Below are positions 9,242 through 16,473 of a stretch of 64,000 nucleotides of DNA, piece by piece. The translations under genes were made by a program, and so were the position numbers. How positions within the stretch are numbered: position 1 is the first letter of the stretch; every line of letters begins with the position of its first letter. The notes below the pieces were generated by a model. It ran no database searches. It saw only the letters and a program-made list of their open reading frames with translations, and was not told the origin of the DNA. This DNA is from Sphingopyxis sp. JAI108 (lineage in GTDB: Bacteria > Pseudomonadota > Alphaproteobacteria > Sphingomonadales > Sphingomonadaceae): assembly GCF_013410105.1 (NCBI RefSeq), contig NZ_JACCCJ010000001.1:2108001-2172000 (forward strand). The letters run 5' to 3'.

Positions 9242-9259
9242 TCGTCACATGACCGTCAT
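9242..9259 (+). promoter_or_regulatory. Pho-box-like direct repeat upstream of phoX
   Basis: TCGTCAC (9242-9248) and CCGTCAT (9253-9259) are direct repeats with an 11-bp period, matching the PhoB box layout (two CTGTCAT-like half-sites separated by 4 bp). A further GTCAT follows at 9264 but is off-register. The site lies about 120 bp upstream of the PhoX-family gene, which fits phosphate-starvation control. Judged by eye only. Confidence 0.5.
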
Positions 9260-9380
9260 ATAAGTCATTGCATTCCGACGCTTTCAGGCCACGCGACTGA
9301 AACGAACCTCTGCAATCGGTGCGCTACCTCCAGACCGGGACGATCGAGTCCCGGAGCCAACCGAAACACAGGGGAACTGC

Positions 9381-11252
9381 ATGTCACATCTTACCGACAA
9401 AGCCCGTGCGCCTTATCGCGGCGAAACCGGCGGCCTTCCGGGTCCCGACAGCCTCGAGGCGATCGTCGCGGAGAATCCGACACGTCGCACGCTGCTGCGG
9501 AACGGCCTCTTCGGCCTGTCGGTGATCCCGGCGATGGCGCTCGCGGCGTGTGACGATGACGGCGACCCGATCGCGACGGTGCCGCCGACGCCTACCCCGA
9601 CGCCGACACCCACCCCGACCCCGCCGCCGAGCTTCGCCGTCAGCTTTGCCGCCGTTGCCGCCAACCAGGACGACCGGGTGACAGTGCCCGAGGGCTACAC
9701 CGTCGACGTGCTGCTCAAGGCCGGCGATTCGGTCGAAACCGGCACGCCCTATTCGGGCAGCTTCCCCGCGAGCCCCGCAGTCGCCGAGAAATGGGCCGGC
9801 GGCAACCATGACGGCATGGAATATTTCGCGCTTCCCGACGTCGATGCCAATGTCGGCGGCCTGCTGGCGATGAACTTCGAATATCCCGACTTCAATATCC
9901 TGATGGCGGACTATGACCCCGCCACGGCGACCGCTGATCAGAAAGCGATCGCGCTCTCCGCAGTCGGCATCGGCGTCATCGAAGTCGCCAAGGGCAGCGA
10001 CGGCAAATGGGGGGTCAAGGACGGATCGACTTATAACCGCCGCTACACCGGCAACGGCAGCTATCGCGCCGGCGGTCCCGCCGCAGGCCTGCTCTCGGGT
10101 TCGATCAAGGGCATGCTCAACAATTGCGCGAGCGGCCGGACGCCGTGGGACACCTATCTCACCTGCGAAGAAACCACGGACAATTATCTCGACCCTACGC
10201 AGCCCGAGAATAATTATGGCTGGGTGGTCGAAATCGACCCGTTGCGCGAACTGGCGCAGCCGACCAAGCGTACCGCGATGGGCCGTTTCAGCCATGAAAA
10301 CGTCGCCTTCATGTCGAGCGGCGATCGCCGCGTCGCCTTTTACATGGGTGACGATTCGACCCCGGGCTGCATCTATAAATTCGTCCCGGACCGCGCCTGG
10401 AGCGACACCAACCGTGCGGCCAACACCGACCTGCTCGACTATGGCACGCTCTATGTGGCGCGCTTCAACGGCGACGGCACGGGCGAATGGCGCGCGTTGG
10501 TGGTCGGCGAGAACGGCCTGACCGCAGGCGCATCGGATCCGGGCAATGTCAGCCAGAGCGAAACGCCGCCGGCGCCGACGCCGGTCGATTTCAACAATCA
10601 GGCCGACGTGCTGATCAAATGCCAGCAGGCGGCGCGCGTTGCGGGCGGCACCGTGATGGATCGCCCCGAATGGCTGACCGTCGCGCCCGACAACAGCGCG
10701 ATATTCTGCACGCTGACCAACAACAGCGGCCGCCGTGTCACCGATCCCGCCAACCCGCGGATCCGAAACTTGCATGGGCATATCCTGAAGTTCAGCGAAG
10801 AAGGCAATTCGCCGCTGGCGACCAGTTTCAGCTGGGAAATCTTCCTCACCGCGGGCGATCCGTCGCTGGCGGCGGGCGGCAGCAACCTCGTCGGCAATAT
10901 CGACGGCGACACCTTCTCCAGTCCTGACGGCCTGCGGATCGATCCAGAGGGCCGCATGTGGGTACAGACCGACCACAGCGTTCCGGGCAATTCGGGCGTC
11001 GACGGCACCACGATCGACCAGGCGTTCGGCCACAATGCCATGTTCTACGTCGACCAGGAGAGCAAGCAGTCGAAACGCTTCCTTGTCGGACCGCTCGGCT
11101 GCGAGATCACGGGTCTGGCCTATACGCCCGACCTTACGACCTTCTTCGTCAACATCCAGCATCCGACCGGCGACTGGCCGGTTGCGGGCGAAGCGCCGCG
11201 GTCTTCGACGGTCGTGGTGCGCCGGACCGACAATCAGCCGGTCGGCAACTGA
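9381..11252 (+). CDS. PhoX-family alkaline phosphatase-like protein (DUF839), Tat-exported lipoprotein candidate
   Basis: 623 aa. The N terminus has a twin-arginine signal (TRRTLLRNGLFG, residues 34-45) that ends in a lipobox LAAC (Cys57), followed by CDDD and a Pro-Thr linker of about six PT repeats. The main domain shows PhoX/DUF839 landmarks: TYLTCEETTDNY, GRFSHENVAF, YMGDD, IYKFVPD, FSSPDGLRIDPEGRMWVQTD and CEITGLAYTPD. PhoX enzymes are Ca/Fe-dependent phosphomonoesterases acting in the periplasm or outside the cell. The upstream Pho-box-like repeat supports a phosphate-scavenging role. Enzymatic activity of this member is inferred. Confidence 0.85.
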   Translation: MSHLTDKARAPYRGETGGLPGPDSLEAIVAENPTRRTLLRNGLFGLSVIPAMALAACDDDGDPIATVPPTPTPTPTPTPTPPPSFAVSFAAVAANQDDRVTVPEGYTVDVLLKAGDSVETGTPYSGSFPASPAVAEKWAGGNHDGMEYFALPDVDANVGGLLAMNFEYPDFNILMADYDPATATADQKAIALSAVGIGVIEVAKGSDGKWGVKDGSTYNRRYTGNGSYRAGGPAAGLLSGSIKGMLNNCASGRTPWDTYLTCEETTDNYLDPTQPENNYGWVVEIDPLRELAQPTKRTAMGRFSHENVAFMSSGDRRVAFYMGDDSTPGCIYKFVPDRAWSDTNRAANTDLLDYGTLYVARFNGDGTGEWRALVVGENGLTAGASDPGNVSQSETPPAPTPVDFNNQADVLIKCQQAARVAGGTVMDRPEWLTVAPDNSAIFCTLTNNSGRRVTDPANPRIRNLHGHILKFSEEGNSPLATSFSWEIFLTAGDPSLAAGGSNLVGNIDGDTFSSPDGLRIDPEGRMWVQTDHSVPGNSGVDGTTIDQAFGHNAMFYVDQESKQSKRFLVGPLGCEITGLAYTPDLTTFFVNIQHPTGDWPVAGEAPRSSTVVVRRTDNQPVGN

Positions 11253-11262
11253 TTGCGCTGGG

Positions 11263-11287
11263 GGTCGGTCCGCGCGGCGGGCCGACC
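11263..11287. terminator. Bidirectional hairpin between phoX and CAP gene
   Basis: GGTCGG (11263-11268) pairs with CCGACC (11282-11287); an inner CCG/CGG extends the stem. It sits in the 50-bp gap between two convergent genes and could terminate both. No T-tract. Confidence 0.45.
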
Positions 11288-11302
11288 TCCGCCCTCGTTC
11301 GG

Positions 11303-11965
11303 CTACTCGGCTTTGGTCGCCGCCCGCCTCGGCGGGGGCGGCGCCGAGCCATCGCGCGTCTGCGACATCAGCGTCACGCACATCGTGCGATGCACCGGGT
11401 GACGGCCGCAGGCGATCCCGGCATAGCGGTGCGTTGGACGCAGCAGGCTGTGCCGATGACCGCGACCGGGCACCCCGTCGTCGATCAGCAGCTGGTCGAC
11501 GACGCCTTCGGGCGTGTGATGGCCATAGGTGATCACTTCGCTGACATAGGGGCCGCCGCCCCGCGCGCGCATCCGCTCGCCGGGACCGCTGCCGCGCGTA
11601 TAATGACCCACCGCGCCCGAGCGCGACTGGACCGCGACATGGTCCGCCGCCGCGCGGGCGAGCGGGTCGCTCCACTCGAGCGTCGGGAGCGGCTTTTCGC
11701 GGCGGAGGTCGCGGATCGCTTCGTCGACCGCCGCGACGCCCTCACGCGTCATGATGTCGATCTCGCCGTCGTCGTACCCGATGAGCAGCTTGCCTTCGAA
11801 ACGCGGGCGATAGTCGCTCAGATATTCGGCATAGCCGGCGGGATCGCTGCGAAAGCGGTTGAGCTCGGCGAAAACGCCTTCCTCGAAGCGGCTCTGCGCA
11901 GCGACGGCCGCGGTCACGCCAAAGGTCAGAAGGATGCCGGCTGCGAGGAGGCGGGGTTTTGTCAT
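11303..11965 (-). CDS. CAP (SCP/PR-1-like) domain protein, secreted
   Basis: 220 aa. A signal peptide (MTKPRLLAAGILLTFGVTAAVAA) is followed by a bacterial CAP domain: FAELNRFRSDPAGYAEYL, PLARAAADHV, GHYTRGSGPGERM and GRGHRHSLLRPTHRYAGIACG, with the conserved His residues of the CAP cavity. The proline-rich C terminus SAPPPPRRAATKAE is probably unstructured. Bacterial CAP proteins are extracellular or periplasmic and of mostly unknown function. I start at the ATG at 11965, which begins the signal peptide, and not at the upstream in-frame codon at 12010. Confidence 0.82.
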   Translation of the reverse strand: MTKPRLLAAGILLTFGVTAAVAAQSRFEEGVFAELNRFRSDPAGYAEYLSDYRPRFEGKLLIGYDDGEIDIMTREGVAAVDEAIRDLRREKPLPTLEWSDPLARAAADHVAVQSRSGAVGHYTRGSGPGERMRARGGGPYVSEVITYGHHTPEGVVDQLLIDDGVPGRGHRHSLLRPTHRYAGIACGRHPVHRTMCVTLMSQTRDGSAPPPPRRAATKAE

Positions 11966-12094
11966 GACTGGCGCGATAAAACGGCAAGTCTGAACGGCGC
12001 GCAACGGCAAAGACTGGCATCGGGCGCGACTTGGCGCTAGGGGCGCTGCAACACCGGCCCTTCATCAACGGCAGCCGGGCCTCACGGAGTTTTT

Positions 12095-13192
12095 ATGGGT
12101 TTCAAATGCGGCATCGTCGGCCTGCCCAATGTCGGCAAGTCCACCCTGTTCAACGCGCTGACGGAAACCGCGGCGGCGCAGGCGGCGAACTATCCCTTTT
12201 GCACGATCGAGCCGAATATCGGCAATGTCGCGGTGCCCGATGCGCGACTCGAAAAGCTGGCGGCAATCGCAAGCAGCAAAAAGATCATCGCGACGCAGCT
12301 CGCCTTCGTCGACATCGCGGGCCTCGTGCGCGGTGCATCGAAGGGCGAAGGGCTCGGCAACCAGTTCCTCGGCAATATCCGCGAAGTCGATGCGATCGTC
12401 CATGTGCTGCGCTGTTTCGAGGATGACGACATCCAGCATGTCGAGAACAAGGTCGATCCCGTCGCCGATGCCGAGACGGTCGAGACCGAGCTGCTGCTCT
12501 CCGACCTCGAAAGCCTGGAAAAGCGCGTTCCCGCCTTCGCCAAGAAGGCGGCGCAGGGCGACAAGGAAGCGAAGATCGCCGCGTCGGTGCTGGGCCAGGC
12601 GCTTGACCTGCTCCGCGACGGCAAGCCCGCGCGGCTGGTCGAGCCCAAGGACGACGAGGAAGTCCGCGTCCTGCGCACGGCGCAGCTCCTGACCTCGAAA
12701 CCGGTGCTCTATGTCTGCAACGTCGACGAAGGCAGCGCCGCGAACGGCAACGCCTTTTCGGAAAAGGTCTTTGCCAAGGCTGCAGCCGAGGGCGCGCAGG
12801 CCGTCGTCGTCTCGGCCGCGATCGAAAGCGAACTGGTGACGATGGACATGGCCGACCGGCTCGAGTTCCTCGAAGAGATGGGCCTGCACGAAACCGGCCT
12901 CGCGCGCGTCATTCGTGCGGGTTACGAGCTGCTCCACCTGATCACCTTCTTCACCGTCGGGCCGCAGGAAGCGCGCGCGTGGACCGTCCACACCGGTGCC
13001 ACCGCCCCCGAAGCCGCCGGCGAGATCCACAGCGATTTCCAGAAGGGCTTCATCCGTGCCGAGACGATCGCCTATGACGATTATGTCGCGCTGGGCGGCG
13101 AAGCGCGCGCACGCGAAGCGGGCAAGCTGCGCGCCGAGGGCAAGGCCTATGTCGTGCACGACGGTGACGTGATGCATTTTTTGCATAGCTGA
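12095..13192 (+). CDS. ychF: Redox-regulated ATPase/GTPase YchF (Obg family)
   Basis: 365 aa, as usual for YchF. The G1 P-loop is GLPNVGKST (residues 9-17), the G3 region is FVDIAGLVRGASKGEGLGNQFL, and YVCNVDEG is the modified G4 that makes YchF prefer ATP. The C-terminal TGS domain reads ITFFTVGPQEARAWTV through GEIHSDFQKGFIRAETIAYDDYV. It is a translation-associated P-loop protein. The last codons run almost into the inverted repeat at 13213. Confidence 0.96.
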   Translation: MGFKCGIVGLPNVGKSTLFNALTETAAAQAANYPFCTIEPNIGNVAVPDARLEKLAAIASSKKIIATQLAFVDIAGLVRGASKGEGLGNQFLGNIREVDAIVHVLRCFEDDDIQHVENKVDPVADAETVETELLLSDLESLEKRVPAFAKKAAQGDKEAKIAASVLGQALDLLRDGKPARLVEPKDDEEVRVLRTAQLLTSKPVLYVCNVDEGSAANGNAFSEKVFAKAAAEGAQAVVVSAAIESELVTMDMADRLEFLEEMGLHETGLARVIRAGYELLHLITFFTVGPQEARAWTVHTGATAPEAAGEIHSDFQKGFIRAETIAYDDYVALGGEARAREAGKLRAEGKAYVVHDGDVMHFLHS

Positions 13193-13212
13193 CAGCGCAA
13201 TTGGCCAAACTT

Positions 13213-13251
13213 CGTCATTGCGAGGAGCGCAGCGACGAAGCAATCTCCAGC
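13213..13251 (+). repeat. Left arm of ~40-bp inverted repeat around GIY-YIG ORF
   Basis: 39 bp beginning CGTCATTGCGAGGAGC and ending GAAGCAATCTCCAGC. Its reverse complement occurs at 13561-13601, differing by a 2-bp length change and small differences in the middle only. CGTCATTGCGAGGAGCG.AGCGACGAAGCAATC elements are familiar dispersed intergenic repeats in alphaproteobacteria. Confidence 0.85.
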
Positions 13252-13553
13252 GATGCGCCCCGCACGCCCAGCCTGCCGTCTACATCGTGACCAATCGGAA
13301 AGATGGCGTGCTCTATACAGGGGTCACGTCAGATCTGATGGGCCGCGTGTGGCAGCATAGAGAAAAGCGCAACGGCTTTTCCGCACGCTATAGATGCGAC
13401 AAACTGGTTTGGTTCGAAATGCATGGCGACATGTATTCGGCCATCAGTCGCGAGAAACAGATCAAGGGCGGATCGCGAGCGAGGAAGATCGCCCTTATCG
13501 AAGCGGGGAATCCGGAATGGCGAGACCTGTTTTCGGAGTTGACCGGGGAATAG
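13218..13553 (+). CDS. GIY-YIG endonuclease domain protein inside inverted repeats
   Basis: About 111 aa if translation starts at the TTG at 13218, which lies inside the left repeat arm. The recognisable domain is a small GIY-YIG nuclease of the UPF0213/YhbQ type: VYIVTNRKDGVLYTGVTSDLMGRVWQHRE (GIY as VYI, YIG as YTG, then the conserved Arg), FSARYRCDKLVWFE and AISREKQIKGGSRARKIALIE. No ATG or GTG upstream of the GIY motif keeps the domain intact, so either the TTG is used or the gene is a passenger needing an outside start. It is enclosed by inverted repeats and looks like a small cassette inserted between ychF and the merR gene. Confidence 0.75.
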   Translation: MRGAQRRSNLQRCAPHAQPAVYIVTNRKDGVLYTGVTSDLMGRVWQHREKRNGFSARYRCDKLVWFEMHGDMYSAISREKQIKGGSRARKIALIEAGNPEWRDLFSELTGE

Positions 13554-13560
13554 GCCGATA

Positions 13561-13601
13561 GCTGGAGATTGCTTCGTCGCCTTCGGCTCCTCGCAATGAC
13601 G
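13561..13601 (-). repeat. Right arm of ~40-bp inverted repeat around GIY-YIG ORF
   Basis: 41 bp, reverse complement of the arm at 13213-13251: GCTGGAGATTGCTTCGTCGC ... CTCCTCGCAATGACG. The arm begins 8 bp after the GIY-YIG stop codon, so the two arms bracket the ORF almost exactly. Confidence 0.85.
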
Positions 13602-13607
13602 TGAAGG

Positions 13608-14006
13608 CTAAGGCTCAAACGCCGCCAGGATCGGGCACGGCCCCTTGTCGCTCGCTGCGCATTGGTCGGCGAGCCGCGCGAGGGCGGCGCGCGTTGCGGT
13701 CATCTGCGCGATCTTTTCTTCGAGCACTTCGATCCGCTGGCGCGCGAGGGTGCGGACGCGGACGCGATCGTCGCTCGCTTCCAGTGCCAGCAATTCGGAA
13801 ATCTCGTCGAGTGTGAAGCCCGATGCCTGCGCCGAGCGAATGAATTTCAGGCGGCGAACATCATTCTCTCCATAGCGCCGGACTCCCCCTCCCCAGTCGC
13901 CGCCGCTGCGCGCGGGCGTGTCGAGCAAGCCGCGGCGCTGGTAATAGCGTATGGTTTCGACCCCGACGTGGCCCGCGGCGGCTAGTTTGCCGATCGTCAA
14001 TTGCAT
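13608..14006 (-). CDS. MerR-family metal-responsive regulator
   Basis: 132 aa. The N-terminal winged helix reads MQLTIGKLAAAGHVGVETIRYYQRRGLL, then the dimerisation helix, and a C-terminal metal loop QCAASDKGPCPILAAF with Cys116 and Cys124. This resembles the Cys117/Cys126 pair of MerR, but the third mercury ligand (Cys82 of MerR) is absent here (SDDRVR), so the metal specificity may differ. It is divergent from the glutaredoxin-MauE gene, and the shared operator at 14010-14040 has the typical MerR 19-bp spacer. The start is the ATG at 14006, where the family N terminus begins. Confidence 0.9.
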   Translation of the reverse strand: MQLTIGKLAAAGHVGVETIRYYQRRGLLDTPARSGGDWGGGVRRYGENDVRRLKFIRSAQASGFTLDEISELLALEASDDRVRVRTLARQRIEVLEEKIAQMTATRAALARLADQCAASDKGPCPILAAFEP

Positions 14007-14009
14007 CGC

Positions 14010-14040
14010 TTGACTCCGTACTATGGTACGGACGCTATAT
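14010..14040 (+). promoter_or_regulatory. MerR-type promoter/operator with 19-bp spacer
   Basis: The -35 TTGACT (14010-14015) and -10 CTATAT (14035-14040) are separated by 19 bp, the underwound spacing typical of MerR-activated promoters. The spacer contains the perfect dyad CCGTAC-TATG-GTACGG (14016-14031), nearly the same as the mer operator half-sites. It should drive the gene at 14048 and overlaps the merR-like start. The -10 ends only 7 bp before the ATG at 14048, so the transcript is expected to be leaderless. Confidence 0.85.
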
Positions 14041-14047
14041 GGGGGGC

Positions 14048-14785
14048 ATGAAACGCCAAGCAACCCTCCATCGCATGGTCATGCCGGAGCACATCTGCCC
14101 CTATGGCCTTAAATCAAAACATCTGCTCGAAAGCCGCGGCTTCATAGTCGACGATCGCTGGCTGACGACGCGTGAGCAAACCGACGCGTTCAAGGCCGAG
14201 CATGGCGTCAAGACGACGCCGCAGACCTTCATCGACGGGGTACGGATCGGCGGTCATGACGACCTCCGCCGCCATTTCGGGCTGAAGGTCGCCGACCCCG
14301 ACGCGACGAGCTACACGCCGGTGATCGCGCTGTTCGCGATGACCGCGCTGATGGCGCTCGCGTCGAGCTTCGCGGTCGAGGGCAGCGCCTTTACCTTGCG
14401 CGCCGCCGAATGGTTCATCTCGTTCAGCATGATCGTCCTCGCGCTGTTGAAATTGCAGGACGTCGACAAGTTCGCGACGATGTTCCTCAATTACGATCTG
14501 CTCGCGCGGCGCTGGGTGCCCTATGCAAGCATCTATCCGTTCGCCGAGGGACTCGCGGGCGTGTTGATGACCGCGCACGCCCTGCCCTGGCTGTCGATCC
14601 CGCTCGCGCTGTTCATCGGCGGCATCGGCGCGGTGTCGGTATTCAAGGCGGTCTATATCGACAAGCGCGACATCAAATGCGCGTGCGTAGGCGGCAGCAG
14701 CAAGGTGCCGCTCGGCTTCGTCTCGCTGACCGAGAATGTCATGATGGTCGCAATGGCGCTGTGGATGGCGCGGATGTGGTTTTGA
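14048..14785 (+). CDS. Glutaredoxin-MauE/DoxX fusion membrane protein
   Basis: 245 aa in two parts. Residues 1-80 form a glutaredoxin-like domain with HICPYGLKSKHLLESRGF (CPYG, a monothiol version of CPYC) and the cis-Pro region VKTTPQTFIDGVRIGGHDDL. The remainder has four membrane helices of the MauE type, ending with the conserved KCACVGGSSKVPLGFVSL. MauE proteins are linked to redox maturation of periplasmic proteins, and the fusion suggests electron transfer across the membrane to handle a thiol-reactive metal. Regulation by the adjacent MerR protein is indicated by the operator. An in-frame ATG at 14039 lies inside the -10 region and is therefore unlikely. Confidence 0.85.
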   Translation: MKRQATLHRMVMPEHICPYGLKSKHLLESRGFIVDDRWLTTREQTDAFKAEHGVKTTPQTFIDGVRIGGHDDLRRHFGLKVADPDATSYTPVIALFAMTALMALASSFAVEGSAFTLRAAEWFISFSMIVLALLKLQDVDKFATMFLNYDLLARRWVPYASIYPFAEGLAGVLMTAHALPWLSIPLALFIGGIGAVSVFKAVYIDKRDIKCACVGGSSKVPLGFVSLTENVMMVAMALWMARMWF

Positions 14786-14862
14786 TCCGAGGCCCATCGG
14801 TCATTGATGTAACGCGGGGCTCGGCTATCGAGGGGCATTGATTCGCCCCACGGAGCCCCGCC

Positions 14863-16431
14863 ATGTTCGACCGCCGCCATTTCCTTGCCGGGGCCACCCT
14901 CGCCGGCCTTGCCGCACCCGCAATCCTGCGCGCCGAGGGCGGGATCTTCCGCGAGTTCCCGTTCAGCCTGGGCGTCGCGGCGGGCGACCCTGCAAGCGAC
15001 GGCTTCGTCATCTGGACGCGCCTCGCCCCCGAACCGATGGAACGCCAAGGCGGAATGCCGCTCGCGAATTTCCCTGTTGACTGGGAGGTGGCAAGCGACA
15101 GCGGCTTTCGCGACGTCGTCGCCAAGGGCACCGAACTCGCGCGGCCCGAGCTCGCGCACAGCGTCCATGTCGAGGTCGCGGGGCTGCAGCCCGATCGGCC
15201 CTATTATTACCGCTTCACCGCCGGTGGCGAACGCAGCCTGCGCGGCCGGGCGCGGACGCTGCCCGCGCCGGGCGCCAAGACCGATGCGCTGAAATTCGGC
15301 GTTGCGGGATGCCAGCATTTCGAGGCGGGCTTCTTTGGCGCCTATCGGCACCTTGCGCGCGAAGATCTCGCGTTCGTCTATCATTATGGCGACTTCATAT
15401 ACGAATATAGCGAGGAATATCTGTTCAACACCGGCCTGCCGACGCGGCCGGTGCGTAAGCACGCCTTTCGCAACCTCATCGACGTCAATGATTTCCGCAG
15501 CGCCTATGCGCAGCAGCTTGGCGATATCGACCTGCAGGCGGCGCGCTGCACCCATGCCTTTCTGTCGAGCTTCGACGATCACGAGATCCGCAACGACTGG
15601 GTATCGGATGTCGATAATTGGAAGCTGGGCCTCGACGGCAACGACCCCGAGGCCGCTCCGCCCGAGGTCTTCATGCTGAAGAAACAGGCGGCGATGCAGG
15701 CGTGGTATGAGCATATGCCGGTGCGCAAGGCGCTGTTGCCGCGCGGCGGCATGGTCGCGATGAACCGCGAGTTTCGGTATGGCGACCTGATGGCGATGCA
15801 ATTGCTCGACACGCGCCAATATCGCAGCGACCAGCCGTGCGAGGACGGATTCAAGCCCGCCTGTCCGGGCGTTTTCGACAAGAATGCCGAGGTGCTCGGC
15901 AAGGCGCAGGAGGAATGGCTGGGCCGTAACCTGGCGAAGGGCGGCGCGACGTGGAACGCCTTTGCGCAGCAGGTCACGATGATGTCGCTCGACCGGCGGC
16001 GGAAGGCCGATGAGCCGAAGAAAATCGTCAACCTCGATAGCTGGGCGGGCTATGAAGCGCCGCGCGAGCGCATCCTGTCGCGCATGGCGGGGCTGAAGAA
16101 CAATGTCGTCCTTACCGGCGACGAGCATCAGAATTTCTGCGGCGACCTGGTGCTCAAGGACAAGGTCGTCGGCGCCGAATTCGTCGCCACGTCGATTTCG
16201 AGCGGCGGCGACGGCAGCGACCGGCGCAACGGCACCGACGTGTTCCTGGGCCAGAATCCCGAACTGAAATTCGCGAACGACCAGCGCGGTTATCTGGTGT
16301 GCGACGTGGGCCGCGAGGCGTGGCAGACGCATTTCATGGTCGTCGACAAGGTGACGACGCCGGTGAACATGCTGTCGAAGCGCGCAACGGGTATCGTCGA
16401 GCGCGACATCGCCGGGATCAAGATGGCGTGA
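14863..16431 (+). CDS. phoD: Alkaline phosphatase D family protein, Tat-exported
   Basis: 522 aa. The N terminus MFDRRHFLAGATLAGLAAPAILRA is a Tat signal. The PhoD N-terminal beta-sandwich (FSLGVAAGDPASDGFVIWTRLAP) is followed by the metallophosphoesterase domain: GVAGCQHFEAGFF, YHYGDFIYEYS, FLSSFDDHEIRNDW, QLLDTRQYR and VLTGDEHQNF (metal-ligand His). PhoD enzymes are periplasmic or secreted phosphodiesterases. CGGAG precedes the start. It is followed 42 bp later by another phosphoesterase on the same strand. Confidence 0.92.
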   Translation: MFDRRHFLAGATLAGLAAPAILRAEGGIFREFPFSLGVAAGDPASDGFVIWTRLAPEPMERQGGMPLANFPVDWEVASDSGFRDVVAKGTELARPELAHSVHVEVAGLQPDRPYYYRFTAGGERSLRGRARTLPAPGAKTDALKFGVAGCQHFEAGFFGAYRHLAREDLAFVYHYGDFIYEYSEEYLFNTGLPTRPVRKHAFRNLIDVNDFRSAYAQQLGDIDLQAARCTHAFLSSFDDHEIRNDWVSDVDNWKLGLDGNDPEAAPPEVFMLKKQAAMQAWYEHMPVRKALLPRGGMVAMNREFRYGDLMAMQLLDTRQYRSDQPCEDGFKPACPGVFDKNAEVLGKAQEEWLGRNLAKGGATWNAFAQQVTMMSLDRRRKADEPKKIVNLDSWAGYEAPRERILSRMAGLKNNVVLTGDEHQNFCGDLVLKDKVVGAEFVATSISSGGDGSDRRNGTDVFLGQNPELKFANDQRGYLVCDVGREAWQTHFMVVDKVTTPVNMLSKRATGIVERDIAGIKMA

Positions 16432-16473
16432 CCTGTCGCCAGACGGTCACACAAGAACCATAGCCGACCGCGC

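Noticed and set aside
9384..11675. 763-codon open frame on the minus strand opposite phoX
   Set aside because: It is antisense to a clear PhoX gene, has Arg/Ala/Gly-rich low-complexity translation and no domain; long antisense frames arise from GC-rich codon use.
13213..13601. Interpretation of the inverted repeats as an insertion sequence with transposase
   Set aside because: The enclosed protein is a GIY-YIG nuclease and not a transposase, and no target-site duplication was identified next to the arms.
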